Source: Dyadobacter sandarakinus (GTDB lineage Bacteria > Bacteroidota > Bacteroidia > Cytophagales > Spirosomataceae). From it: a stretch of DNA of 64,000 nucleotides. Within the stretch, counting starts at the first letter, position 1; each line of letters begins with the position of its first letter. The notes under the pieces were generated by a model. It ran no database searches. It was not told the origin of the DNA and was given only the letters and a program-made list of their open reading frames with translations. Both the position numbers and the translations under genes were made by a program. Of this stretch, positions 37,268 to 45,772 are shown in pieces. Location of the stretch: NCBI RefSeq assembly GCF_016894445.1, contig NZ_CP056775.1, positions 6,007,217 to 6,071,216 of the forward strand. The letters run 5' to 3'.

Positions 37268-37726
37268 ATGAAAAAACTTACCTGGATGGTTGCTGCCATG
37301 CTTTTTGCGGGTACTTTCACTTTTACAGCTTGTTCTGAAAAGACCAAGGATTCGGCCGATGAGACGGTTGAAAATGCCAAAGATGATATGAAGGAAGATG
37401 TAGCGGACGCCAAGGCTGACATCAAAGAAGCCGGTGACAAATTTGAAGACAAGGTAAGGAAGGACAAGGATGACCTGAAAGCCGAGATCGACGAAGCTGT
37501 CGCCAAGGTGGACGAAAAAATTGAAGAGGCCGATGCCAAGATGGACAAGGCATCCGAAAATCAAAAAGCCAAATGGGCCGAGCGTAAAAAGGAGCTGAAT
37601 GCCGAAAAAGAAGAGCTGAAAGCTTCCTGGAACAGAACCGAGGCTGAAACGGCTGATAAATGGGATGACTTCAAAGCAGATACCAGACAGAAAATTTCCA
37701 AAGTAAAGGCAGACCTGAATGACTAG
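37268..37726 (+). CDS. Highly charged helical lipoprotein
   Basis: A 152-residue protein with a lipoprotein signal (MKKLTWMVAAMLFAGTFTFTAC, Cys 22). After the signal it is almost entirely Lys/Glu/Asp/Ala with regular heptad-like spacing, for example KDDMKEDVADAKADIKEAG, so a long amphipathic helix or coiled coil is expected. It resembles LEA-like or apolipoprotein-like stress proteins but belongs to no family that I can name. It is a single gene with its own strong terminator. Confidence 0.75.
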   Translation: MKKLTWMVAAMLFAGTFTFTACSEKTKDSADETVENAKDDMKEDVADAKADIKEAGDKFEDKVRKDKDDLKAEIDEAVAKVDEKIEEADAKMDKASENQKAKWAERKKELNAEKEELKASWNRTEAETADKWDDFKADTRQKISKVKADLND

Positions 37727-37745
37727 CTTTGTGCAGGTATCAATA

Positions 37746-37773
37746 GAAAAAGGCCCTTACGAGGGCCTTTTTC
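37746..37773. terminator. Bidirectional terminator between the charged lipoprotein and ctlX
   Basis: A 12-bp perfect stem GAAAAAGGCCCT (37746-37757) pairs with 37762-37773 across a TACG loop, with A and T runs on both sides. It ends both convergent genes; the ctlX stop codon overlaps its right end. Confidence 0.9.
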
Positions 37774-38729
37774 TATTTTACGGGTAAATGGATTTCGGTC
37801 ATCATGCAGCGGGCGGAGCCGCCCCCGGTTTTCTCAATAACAGACAAATCACTGTGCAGCAGCTTGGCATAATCGCTGAGTGCTTCCTTTTGGCGGCTGT
37901 TCAAAGACTCGTAAGCCTGGGTGGACATCACCAGGAACATACTGCTGTTTTTGCTCCGCACCAGCAACATATTGCCTGCAAAGTGCCGGACCTGATCCAG
38001 GGATATTTCAATAATAAACTTGCCTGTTTCTTCGAGCGCCGAGCGTACCAGGTGACGTTCGTCGGGATTTTTGATGGCTTCCAGGCAGATCACCGCAAAC
38101 ACGTCGCCGATGCACATCAGTACATTGGTGTGGTAAATGGGCTGGTCATTTTCGTCTGAAGCCGAAAACGGGATCACTTCGTAACCGAGTGCCTCACCAA
38201 ATGCGTCCAGTACTTCGGGGTGTGTGCGGGGTGAAAGGCATGCGTAGGCGATTTTATATCTTCTGTCAAATACCATACTGCCGGTACCTTCCAGGTATTT
38301 GCCCTGAGATTCAAAATGGGTAAGATCCACCACTTCCTCTATCTTGAAATCCTTTCTGAGATCTTCCACAATGTCGGGCCGCCGCTCCTTGCGCCTGTTT
38401 TCGGCCATCATCGGGTATAATACCACTTTGCCGCTCTGGTGGAAAGAGATCCAGTTGTTTGAAAAAACGGCATCGGGACGGGCTGTTTCCTGGTTATCAT
38501 TATAAAGCCGCACATCAACACCTGTAATGCGGAGCTGGTCGAGCAGCAGATTAAACTCTGCTTCGGCATCCTCCCGTGTTGCAGTACGGTTGCCGCCTGC
38601 CGCAGAAGTCTGCTGGTATGCATTGCTGGCGGCAGTTTCAGTATTGAATGCGAAGCTGGCCGGCCTGATCATCATGATCCGCGAGGTCGACTGCGGCTGG
38701 GTCTGGGTGGATGATGTGATGACGCGCAT
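37773..38729 (-). CDS. ctlX: Citrulline utilization hydrolase CtlX-type protein
   Basis: An amidinotransferase-fold protein of 318 residues, like the CtlX citrulline hydrolase family. It has the core features of guanidine-modifying enzymes: an early IMMIRPASFAFN, VFSNNWISFHQSGKVVLYPM, GTGSMVFDRRYKIAYACLSPR with the conserved acidic/His region, HTNVLMCIGDVFAVICLEAI, and the late GGGSARCMMTEIHLP with the nucleophilic Cys. The assignment to citrulline is by family resemblance. The start at 38729 is preferred; an in-frame ATG exists at 38765. It lies 57 bp after the arginine deiminase family gene on the same strand. Confidence 0.85.
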   Translation of the reverse strand: MRVITSSTQTQPQSTSRIMMIRPASFAFNTETAASNAYQQTSAAGGNRTATREDAEAEFNLLLDQLRITGVDVRLYNDNQETARPDAVFSNNWISFHQSGKVVLYPMMAENRRKERRPDIVEDLRKDFKIEEVVDLTHFESQGKYLEGTGSMVFDRRYKIAYACLSPRTHPEVLDAFGEALGYEVIPFSASDENDQPIYHTNVLMCIGDVFAVICLEAIKNPDERHLVRSALEETGKFIIEISLDQVRHFAGNMLLVRSKNSSMFLVMSTQAYESLNSRQKEALSDYAKLLHSDLSVIEKTGGGSARCMMTEIHLPVK

Positions 38730-38786
38730 GGGAGTAATATCAGGTTGGTAAATGCAATTTATCACCGAAATATGGCGATTACAATA

Positions 38787-40235
38787 TTATAAATCACGCA
38801 AAATAGGCATGCTCATGCAATGTGAGCCGCCTCTTGCCCTCGACAGCTCGGCCGAAGGCAGGGTAATGAATGTGTCTGTAAGGGTATCAGGCGAAAGGGT
38901 TCCAAGCTCGAACTCATCCAGTAAGTCGGCGGCGCTGATGATGCGGAATCCCTTTTTCCGGAAAGCATTAATGGTCCGGTCATTGCGGTCATACCCGATC
39001 ACCACACCTTCCTGCAGGGCCAGGAGGTTGCAGGAGTCTGTCCATTGTTCACGTTCGCCAAACGGAAATTCATTGTCGCCCGAATAAATGAATTGCACGG
39101 GACTTGTTACCCCCAGGTCATGCACGCTGATTTCGGTCAGGAGGTCTTCCAGGTTGTCGATTTCCCGCGGACTTTGTTCCCGGCCCTTCTCAAACTGTAT
39201 GATCCTGAATTCGGCAGCCGTGTTTTGCGGAGAGAAAAAGTGCAGGAGGTCTTTTTGCCTCGATTCGTCGCCGAGCCTTGCCAGTGAGCCCAGCAGTACC
39301 CAGGTATCTTTTTTAACCTGAGTAAAAATGGTATCGATATGCATGTAGTCCCGCTTCTTGGGGATTTTAACAATCGTGATCTTGGTGACAACCTCTTTAT
39401 CAAACAAAATCTGCATGACCTGCTGCGCAGCATACAGGGAGGTGCGCTCACTGCACCCGATCATCAGGTGGTGGGGTGCGACCATCATTACGTCCCCGCC
39501 TTCAAGGGTACAGCGGTTCAGGTCACTGGCTTTTTCATCATCTGCAAGCAGGAAATGCCGCTCGTTTTCGGGTATCTCTATGATATTTTCCCTCGCATGC
39601 GCGAACATCGGGTGGTAAAAAAAGATAAACTGGGCCAGGATCGTTTCCCGCGTCCGGGCGTTTTTGGCAGGCTTGTTGAGCAGGATATGATCATTGATCA
39701 CAATGCCGATATCGCGCATGAAGATCAGGTTGGGCAGGGGCGCGAAGAGCATTTTTTTATCAGAATAATAACCTGAAATAAACACGCTGGCAAGCTCGTG
39801 CGCATCGCAGGTATTGAGCTCTTCCTGCAAATGAAAGGATGTACGTTCAATTCCGCATATCGCTGCCGTGAGCTTGGTGCGCACACCGGAGTCCAGCAGG
39901 ATCTCGCCCAGCAGCTTCTGCATGTCTACCACCTTGTCCGAATCAAAGTAGCCTGGCGTACCGGGAATGTAAAAGCCCCTCGTGGCGTCGCTGTCGATCT
40001 GCCTGATCCTGCCGCGCACCTTTTCAGGGTCAAGAAAGTAGAGCAGGAGCTTCACATAATAGTCGTACTCCTTCCGCCGCATGGTATCCAGGTGCACAAT
40101 ATCTTCAAAGAGCCAGTCCTGCGCTTTGCTCGGTATTACCTTCCCCAGGCCACGGTCAGGACTATGGATCAGGAGCCTTCTGAGTTTGCCGGTTTCGGAG
40201 GAAACATGTATAGGGTTATTATGAAAAGAATTCAT
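38787..40235 (-). CDS. Arginine deiminase family protein
   Basis: A 482-residue amidinotransferase-fold enzyme expected to hydrolyse a guanidino substrate, most simply arginine to citrulline and ammonia. The conserved elements are in order: LIFMRDIGIVIND (FxRD-like), LEGGDVMMVAPHHLMIGCSERTS, HIDTIFTQV, and the C-terminal GGSHCMSMP with catalytic Cys 473. It is longer than classical ADI (about 400-410). The product citrulline could be the substrate of the CtlX protein encoded 57 bp downstream. It heads this two-gene unit; upstream lies a 266-bp gap shared with divergent sufC. Confidence 0.88.
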   Translation of the reverse strand: MNSFHNNPIHVSSETGKLRRLLIHSPDRGLGKVIPSKAQDWLFEDIVHLDTMRRKEYDYYVKLLLYFLDPEKVRGRIRQIDSDATRGFYIPGTPGYFDSDKVVDMQKLLGEILLDSGVRTKLTAAICGIERTSFHLQEELNTCDAHELASVFISGYYSDKKMLFAPLPNLIFMRDIGIVINDHILLNKPAKNARTRETILAQFIFFYHPMFAHARENIIEIPENERHFLLADDEKASDLNRCTLEGGDVMMVAPHHLMIGCSERTSLYAAQQVMQILFDKEVVTKITIVKIPKKRDYMHIDTIFTQVKKDTWVLLGSLARLGDESRQKDLLHFFSPQNTAAEFRIIQFEKGREQSPREIDNLEDLLTEISVHDLGVTSPVQFIYSGDNEFPFGEREQWTDSCNLLALQEGVVIGYDRNDRTINAFRKKGFRIISAADLLDEFELGTLSPDTLTDTFITLPSAELSRARGGSHCMSMPILRDL

Positions 40236-40450
40236 GCTTGCAGTTAGGTTGAAGTCTGTTACAGGGAGTGCAAAGTAAAAGCTTTGGCATCATAAAAAAC
40301 CGCGCGTGCACCGGACTGTATTTCAGATGGGTAAATACATGATAAATATCAGCTTTCGGGGAACATCCGGTCATTGAAAAAGGTTGTAGAATAAGGGCAG
40401 TGCGGCATCAGGCGGCTGCTGGTCAATTTTCTTTTACGCTCAAAGCGTGT

Positions 40451-40458
40451 TACTTTTG
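40451..40458 (+). promoter_or_regulatory. -7 box (TACTTTTG) for sufC
   Basis: TACTTTTG is an exact TAnnTTTG match, 43 bp before the sufC start at 40502. A TTTT at 40427-40430 lies 20 bp upstream as a weak -33 element. The box also shows that the sufC frame starting at 40400 is too long. Confidence 0.6.
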
Positions 40459-40501
40459 CGGTAAAATTACCACGAACTATATTATAAGTATAAAATCGGT
40501 T

Positions 40502-41260
40502 ATGCTCTCTATAAACGAATTACGTGCCTCAGTAGAAGGTAAGGAGATATTAAAAGGCATCAATCTGGAAGTAAAGCCAGGCGAGGTCCACGCGATCATG
40601 GGCCCGAATGGTTCCGGCAAAAGTACGCTGGCTTCGGTGCTTGCAGGGCGGGAGGAGTATGAGGTTACCGGAGGAACTGTAGTATTTGATGGAAAAGAGA
40701 TTCTTGACATGGCTCCCGAAGAAAGGGCTGCTGAGGGGATCTTTCTGGCATTCCAGTATCCTGTTGAAATTCCCGGCGTGACCACGATCAACTTCCTGAA
40801 AACGGCTGTTAACGAAATTCGCAAATATAAAGGCGAAAACCCGCTGGATGCTGCGCAGTTCCTGAAAATGGTACGCGAAAAGGCCAAGCTGGTAAGCATG
40901 AATGACTCTTTGCTAAAACGTGCCCTGAACGAAGGTTTTTCGGGTGGTGAGAAAAAGAGAAATGAAATTTTTCAGATGGCAGTACTGGAACCCAAGCTTG
41001 CTATTCTGGATGAGACGGACTCCGGCCTCGATATCGATGCGCTGCGTATTGTAGCGGAAGGTGTTAATTCATTGCGCTCCCCGGATCGGGCGGCGATTGT
41101 GGTAACACACTACCAGCGACTGCTGGATTACATCGTGCCTGATTTTGTACACGTACTTTATAAAGGAAGGATCGTGAAGTCGGGCTCCAAAGAGCTGGCC
41201 TTCGAACTGGAAGAAAAAGGGTACGACTGGATCAAGGCAGAAGTGGAAGCTGTCGGTTAA
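40502..41260 (+). CDS. sufC: Fe-S cluster assembly ATPase SufC
   Basis: The ABC-type ATPase of the SufBC2D scaffold that builds Fe-S clusters. At 252 residues it opens LSINELRASVEGKEILKGIN. It has Walker A (GPNGSGKST near residue 35), the SUF-type signature SGGEKKRNEIFQ near residue 143 and Walker B (LAILDETDSGLDIDAL near residue 165). The ATG at 40502 follows a -7 box, so the longer frame to 40400 is rejected. sufD follows after 60 bp. sufB is not next to it, which is unusual for the operon. Confidence 0.96.
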   Translation: MLSINELRASVEGKEILKGINLEVKPGEVHAIMGPNGSGKSTLASVLAGREEYEVTGGTVVFDGKEILDMAPEERAAEGIFLAFQYPVEIPGVTTINFLKTAVNEIRKYKGENPLDAAQFLKMVREKAKLVSMNDSLLKRALNEGFSGGEKKRNEIFQMAVLEPKLAILDETDSGLDIDALRIVAEGVNSLRSPDRAAIVVTHYQRLLDYIVPDFVHVLYKGRIVKSGSKELAFELEEKGYDWIKAEVEAVG

Positions 41261-41320
41261 GAAACGGAAAACGGGCAATGCCCTCAGGAGGTTCTTGACA
41301 ACACATTTTTTACAGACTCA

Positions 41321-42640
41321 ATGAGTAACGAAACCATAGATTTAAAAACCCGGCTGATCTCTGATTTTTATGCCCGCGAATCGGTCATGAATGGAGAGGC
41401 AACGTCGGCTTTTCACCAGAAAAAACGCCTTGCCCTCGCCAGGTTTGAGGAGCAAGGTTTTCCTTCCGTCAGGAATGAAGAATGGAAATACAGTAATGTA
41501 AAGGACCTGATCAGCGCTTCTTACAATTTCAACCTCGAAAGCAGCATCGGTCAGGCTGAGCTGGAAGACCTTAAAATACCTGCTCACGAGGCAAATATCC
41601 TGTATTTTGTAAACGGGCAGTATGCTCCCGAGCTTTCCCAGCTGGTATCGTCATCGGATCAGGTAGTGATTGATTCACTGCAGAATGCATACAAGAAAAA
41701 TCCGCAGCTGGTCAATTCGTTTTTCAACGAACTTACAAAAGACGATACGGACTCCTTTACTGCATTAAATACTGCTTTTGCGCAGGATGGTGTGTTTATC
41801 CATGTGCCCGACGATCAGGTTGTGCCGCAGCCGGTAATCCTTCGTTTTATCAGCGATGCGCGTTCGCAGAATGTAGGCAGCCAGCCTCGCAACATCATCG
41901 CCGTAGGACGAAATGCACAGGTAAAGGTTGCTGAGGCATACAGGACTTTGGGTGCTGAGCGCAGCTTTATCAACACGGTAACTGAGATCCACGTGGGCGA
42001 AGATGCCATAGTGGAGTATTATAAAGTGCAGAATGAAAGTGAAAGTGCCTACCATGTGGGTACTACCCAGGTGCGCATGCTGGACCGGTCCCATTTTTAT
42101 TCGGGTACGGTGTCACTCAATGGTAAGTTTATCAGGAACAACCTGAACATAGTCCTGGATGGTGAGTACTGCGATGCACACATGTATGGGCTGTACTTTC
42201 CCGATGGTACCCAGCATATCGATAATCATACGATTGCCGACCACCGGAAACCGAACTCGGAGAGCAATGAGCTGTACAAAGGCATTCTGCGGGATAAAAG
42301 CAAAGGCGTGTTTAACGGAAAGATCTTTGTTCGTCCGGATGCACAGAAGACCAATGCATTTCAGTCGTGCAAGAACATTGTGCTGTCACCCGAGGCAACA
42401 ATGAACACCAAGCCGCAGCTTGAAATTTTTGCGGATGATGTAAAATGCTCGCATGGTACTACGACCGGTCAGATAGACGAAGAGGCGTTGTTTTACATGC
42501 GTTCGAGGGGCATTTCGCAAAAAGAAGCTATGTCGCTCCTGATGTATGCATTTTGTGCTGATGTTGTTTCGCAAATCAAAATAGATTCTATCCGCGAGTA
42601 TCTGGAAGGTGTAATTGCTGAAAAGCTGACTACCAAGTAG
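41321..42640 (+). CDS. sufD: Fe-S cluster assembly protein SufD
   Basis: A 439-residue SufD, the beta-helix scaffold subunit that pairs with SufB and SufC. Characteristic segments are RNEEWKYSNVKDL near residue 50, a central beta-helix with RNIIAVGRNAQVKV, and the C-terminal QKTNAFQSCKNIVLSPEA followed by KCSHGTTTGQIDEEALFYMRSRG. It lacks the longer N-terminal region of SufB, and the next gene is not sufB. A terminator-like hairpin separates it from sufS, so sufCD and sufS may be partly independent transcripts. Confidence 0.94.
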   Translation: MSNETIDLKTRLISDFYARESVMNGEATSAFHQKKRLALARFEEQGFPSVRNEEWKYSNVKDLISASYNFNLESSIGQAELEDLKIPAHEANILYFVNGQYAPELSQLVSSSDQVVIDSLQNAYKKNPQLVNSFFNELTKDDTDSFTALNTAFAQDGVFIHVPDDQVVPQPVILRFISDARSQNVGSQPRNIIAVGRNAQVKVAEAYRTLGAERSFINTVTEIHVGEDAIVEYYKVQNESESAYHVGTTQVRMLDRSHFYSGTVSLNGKFIRNNLNIVLDGEYCDAHMYGLYFPDGTQHIDNHTIADHRKPNSESNELYKGILRDKSKGVFNGKIFVRPDAQKTNAFQSCKNIVLSPEATMNTKPQLEIFADDVKCSHGTTTGQIDEEALFYMRSRGISQKEAMSLLMYAFCADVVSQIKIDSIREYLEGVIAEKLTTK

Positions 42641-42677
42641 GCCCGCCGCATTTATCCAGTACGAATTTTATAATCGT

Positions 42678-42714
42678 GCCCAACCTGCAAAATCTTTGGG
42701 GTTGGGCTTTTTTC
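42678..42714 (+). terminator. Intrinsic terminator between sufD and sufS
   Basis: GCCCAACC (42678-42685) pairs with GGTTGGGC (42700-42707) across a 14-base loop and is followed by a T-run. It sits 17 bp before the sufS start, so read-through or a separate promoter would be needed for sufS. Confidence 0.75.
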
Positions 42715-42730
42715 TTAAATCAAGATTCAA

Positions 42731-43957
42731 ATGAGTACTTCCCTGAATATTGCTGCCATCCGTCATGACTTTCCCATTTTGAATGAAATGGTGAATGGAA
42801 AACAGCTGGTTTATTTTGATAACGCGGCTACTACCCAAAAACCGCGGCTTGTACTGGATGCGATTTCGGGATATTATGAGCATTACAATGCCAACATTCA
42901 CCGCGGCATCCATCATCTCGCCGAAAAAGCGACTTCCGCATTTGAGCTGTCTCGCAAGCGGTTGCAGGCTTTTCTGAACGCACCTTCTCCGGAAGAGGTC
43001 ATTTTCACGTACGGTACTACCGACGGGATCAACCTGGTTGCGCAGACGTACGGCCGCAGGTTCCTGAAAGAAGGCGATGAAGTGATCATTTCCACCATGG
43101 AGCACCATTCCAATATTGTTCCCTGGCAAATGCTTTGTGAGGAAAATGGCTGCATCCTGAAAGTTATCCCGATCAATGAAGAAGGCGAGCTGCTGATGGA
43201 CGAGTACGAAAAGCTTTTGACAGAGCGGACCAAGCTGGTGTCTGTCGTGCATGTTTCGAATACATTGGGCACGATCAATCCGGTAAAGGAAATCATCAGC
43301 AAAGCGCATGCAGCAGGGGCCAAAGTACTGCTGGATGGAGCACAGGCCAGTTCACACCTTGGAATTGATGTTCAGGATCTGGATTGTGACTTTTATGCAT
43401 TGTCGCTGCACAAGATTTATGGTCCTACGGGTATGGGGATTTTGTTTGGAAAAAGAGAGCTGCTTGATGCCATGCCGCCTTACCGGGGTGGGGGAGAGAT
43501 GATCAAGGAAGTGACATTTGAAAAAACGACCTACAATGAGCTTCCCTACAAATTTGAGGCAGGCACACCCAATATCGCGGATGTAGTGGCAGCCAAGTAT
43601 GCGCTGGACTACGTAGACCAGCTGGGCAAACCCGCTATTGCTGCCTATGAAAATGAATTGCGGAAATATGCGACAGAGGCTGTTCAGGAGATTGGCGGGT
43701 TGCGGATTGTAGGACAGGCAAAAGAGAAAGTCAGTGTACTTTCGTTTGTGATTGATGGCATTCACCACCAGGACATCGGTGTGCTGCTCGACCAGCAGGG
43801 GATCGCTGTGCGTACCGGGCACCATTGTACGCAGCCGCTGATGAACCGCTTCAATATCACCGGAACCACACGGGCCTCATTTGCTGTTTACAACACAATT
43901 GACGAAATTGATTTGTTCATCCAGGGTCTGCATAAGGTGAAGCGCATGCTTGGATAG
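42731..43957 (+). CDS. sufS: Cysteine desulfurase SufS
   Basis: A 408-residue pyridoxal-phosphate enzyme that releases sulfur from cysteine for Fe-S assembly. The PLP Schiff-base lysine is Lys 228 in ALSLHKIYGPTGMG. The persulfide cysteine is Cys 366 in RTGHHCTQPL, typical of group II (SufS/CsdA) desulfurases. The N-terminal YFDNAATTQKP and EHHSNIVPW segments are standard. Its natural sulfur acceptor SufE is encoded 440 bp downstream, after one small gene. Confidence 0.97.
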   Translation: MSTSLNIAAIRHDFPILNEMVNGKQLVYFDNAATTQKPRLVLDAISGYYEHYNANIHRGIHHLAEKATSAFELSRKRLQAFLNAPSPEEVIFTYGTTDGINLVAQTYGRRFLKEGDEVIISTMEHHSNIVPWQMLCEENGCILKVIPINEEGELLMDEYEKLLTERTKLVSVVHVSNTLGTINPVKEIISKAHAAGAKVLLDGAQASSHLGIDVQDLDCDFYALSLHKIYGPTGMGILFGKRELLDAMPPYRGGGEMIKEVTFEKTTYNELPYKFEAGTPNIADVVAAKYALDYVDQLGKPAIAAYENELRKYATEAVQEIGGLRIVGQAKEKVSVLSFVIDGIHHQDIGVLLDQQGIAVRTGHHCTQPLMNRFNITGTTRASFAVYNTIDEIDLFIQGLHKVKRMLG

Positions 43958-44000
43958 TATTGCTCAAAAAAGTTTTTTCAAACTAAACTATATACACATA

Positions 44001-44381
44001 ATGAACGACACAGTACAGGAAGCAAGGAGGTATCTGAGCAATGCGAAAGAGATATTGTCTGAGAAAGCCAGGAAAGAAGGTAATTACTATCAGGATATTA
44101 AGTACGTCAAGCTTGCGGGCCATGCGGCTTATTCGGGAGTACTCGTTGCATTGGACGGTATACTTGGAAAAAAGCACGGCAGAAAAAGTGTAGAATGGTA
44201 CCAGGTACAACTTGGTAAAATTGATAAAAAAGCATTAACTGCCTTTAATTCCGTTTACAAGATCCTGCATTTATCAATGGCTTACGATGGTATTGAGCTT
44301 GCAAGTGTATCAAAGGATGGATTAAAACAGGCAGAAGCATTGATAGCGTGGGCCGAGAATCGGACGCCCGCGGCAGCGTAA
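44001..44381 (+). CDS. DUF5618-type small helical protein
   Basis: A 126-residue protein, all helical by inspection and rich in lysine and alanine, beginning MNDTVQEARRYLSNAKEILSE in outline. It resembles the DUF5618/HEPN-like small proteins of Bacteroidota. Residue pattern YVKLAGHAAYSGVLVALDGIL may form a helical hairpin. It lies between sufS and sufE, 43 bp after sufS, and 13 bp before sufE, so it is probably cotranscribed with them. The ATG at 44001 avoids the sufS overlap of a longer frame (43950). Its role is unknown. Confidence 0.75.
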   Translation: MNDTVQEARRYLSNAKEILSEKARKEGNYYQDIKYVKLAGHAAYSGVLVALDGILGKKHGRKSVEWYQVQLGKIDKKALTAFNSVYKILHLSMAYDGIELASVSKDGLKQAEALIAWAENRTPAAA

Positions 44382-44394
44382 CCGAAATTTAACA

Positions 44395-44826
44395 ATGACC
44401 ATAAACGAGATTCAGGACGAACTAATTTCAGATTTTGAATTGTTTGATGATTGGGAAAGCAAGTACGAGTACATCATTGATCTCGGAAAGCAGCTCCCGG
44501 CCTTGGACGAACAATACAAGACGGACGAAAATATTATTAAAGGCTGCCAGTCTAGGGTATGGTTGCATGCTCATATGGACGGCGAGCTGCTGAAATTTGA
44601 GGCAGACAGTGATGCGATTATTGTGCGTGGACTGGTAAGTATGCTCGTCAAAGTGCTTTCGGAGCATACGCCCGAAGAGATCATGCATGCAGACCTGTAC
44701 TTTATGGAACGCATCGGCCTTCATCAACATCTGGCACAAACGCGGTCCAACGGGCTGGCGTCCATGGTGAAACAAATGAAAGCTTATAGTGTTGCCTACC
44801 AGGCCAAATCAGCGAGTATCGGATAG
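44395..44826 (+). CDS. sufE: Sulfur acceptor protein SufE
   Basis: A 143-residue SufE that accepts persulfide sulfur from SufS. The acceptor cysteine is Cys 51 in IIKGCQSRVWL. The flanking FELFDDWESKYEYIIDLGKQL and C-terminal GLHQHLAQTRSNGLASM segments match the family. It follows the DUF5618-type gene by 13 bp and is followed by a SufT-like gene after 24 bp. Confidence 0.96.
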   Translation: MTINEIQDELISDFELFDDWESKYEYIIDLGKQLPALDEQYKTDENIIKGCQSRVWLHAHMDGELLKFEADSDAIIVRGLVSMLVKVLSEHTPEEIMHADLYFMERIGLHQHLAQTRSNGLASMVKQMKAYSVAYQAKSASIG

Positions 44827-44850
44827 TCAGAAACTCCAAAAAGCAAGAAA

Positions 44851-45162
44851 ATGTCTGAATCGGAATTAAAAGAAGAAGTTGTAAAAGCAATCAAAACGGT
44901 CTACGATCCGGAAATTCCCGTAGACGTGTACGAACTTGGACTGATCTACGATCTGAAGGTATTCCCGGTTAACAACGTATTTGTCTCCATGACCCTTACG
45001 TCACCTTCATGCCCGTCTGCCGGAACATTGCCGGGTGAGGTTGAACAAAAAATCAGGGAAGTGGAAGGGGTTAATGATGTAAGTGTTGAGCTTACTTTTG
45101 ATCCTCCCTACACCACCGAGATGATGTCCGAAGAGGCTAAGCTGGAACTGGGATTTATGTGA
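44851..45162 (+). CDS. SufT/MIP18-type (DUF59) Fe-S assembly factor
   Basis: A 103-residue DUF59 protein, a family that helps Fe-S cluster maturation. The motifs are VKAIKTVYDPEIPVDVYELGLIYDL at the start (in outline) and MTLTSPSCPSAGTLPGEVEQKI with its conserved cysteine. Its position directly after sufE in the suf cluster supports a role in assembly or delivery rather than in other DUF59 functions. Confidence 0.9.
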   Translation: MSESELKEEVVKAIKTVYDPEIPVDVYELGLIYDLKVFPVNNVFVSMTLTSPSCPSAGTLPGEVEQKIREVEGVNDVSVELTFDPPYTTEMMSEEAKLELGFM

Positions 45163-45258
45163 GAGGGCCTCTGGCTTTCTATGAAGGATATTGCCGGCAA
45201 CAGAAAGCCGACGGCCGACAGCCGAAGTAAATAGTATAACCATAAAATTTTTAAAAAG

Positions 45259-45687
45259 ATGTATCCACCGCAATTAGTGGCCCCCATGAAAGCCGAGCTG
45301 ACCAACGCTGGTTTTCAGGATTTGACAAGTGCTGAAGAAGTCGACAACTTCATGCAAAATACCAAAGGAACTGCGCTTGTCGTGATCAATTCGGTATGTG
45401 GCTGTGCCGCTGGTGCTGCCCGTCCGGGTGTAAGAACTGCCTTGTCACGCAGCGAAGTGAAGCCTGATCATCTTGCAACTGTTTTTGCAGGAGCCGATGT
45501 GGAAGCAACAGCGAGAATGCGCGAGTATACGCTTCCTTATCCTCCTTCTTCACCGGCAGTAGCGCTTTTCAAAGATGGCGAGCTGATCCATTTTGTAGAG
45601 CGCCATCACATTGAAGGACGCTCGGCAGAAATGATCGCTCAGCATTTGCAAATGGCATTTGAAGAGTTCTGCGCAGCAGAAGCGTAA
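45259..45687 (+). CDS. BrxA/BrxB-family bacilliredoxin-like protein
   Basis: A 142-residue thioredoxin-fold protein with the CGC motif (Cys 47-Gly-Cys 49 in NSVCGCAAGAARPG), diagnostic of the YphP/YqiW (BrxA/BrxB) family. In Bacilli these proteins reduce bacillithiol-mixed disulfides. In Bacteroidota many genomes carry them and the thiol partner is not always known. It follows the suf genes by 96 bp, suggesting redox or thiol function with Fe-S assembly. A terminator follows. Confidence 0.88.
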   Translation: MYPPQLVAPMKAELTNAGFQDLTSAEEVDNFMQNTKGTALVVINSVCGCAAGAARPGVRTALSRSEVKPDHLATVFAGADVEATARMREYTLPYPPSSPAVALFKDGELIHFVERHHIEGRSAEMIAQHLQMAFEEFCAAEA

Positions 45688-45701
45688 TTTCTTTAAACCT
45701 G

Positions 45702-45748
45702 ATGCGGCTACTTTCTCGAAATTACCTGAAAGTAGCCGCATTCTTTTT
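45702..45748 (+). terminator. Intrinsic terminator after the bacilliredoxin gene
   Basis: A perfect 14-bp stem (45702-45715 with 45728-45741) has a 12-base loop and is followed by TCTTTTTAT. It probably ends the suf transcript. Confidence 0.88.
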
Positions 45749-45772
45749 ATATGATCCTTATACCCGATAACC

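Noticed and set aside
45163..45258. GGCTTTCT/AGAAAGCC inverted repeat before the bacilliredoxin gene
   Set aside because: Only 8 bp with a 21-base loop and no T-run; could be chance.
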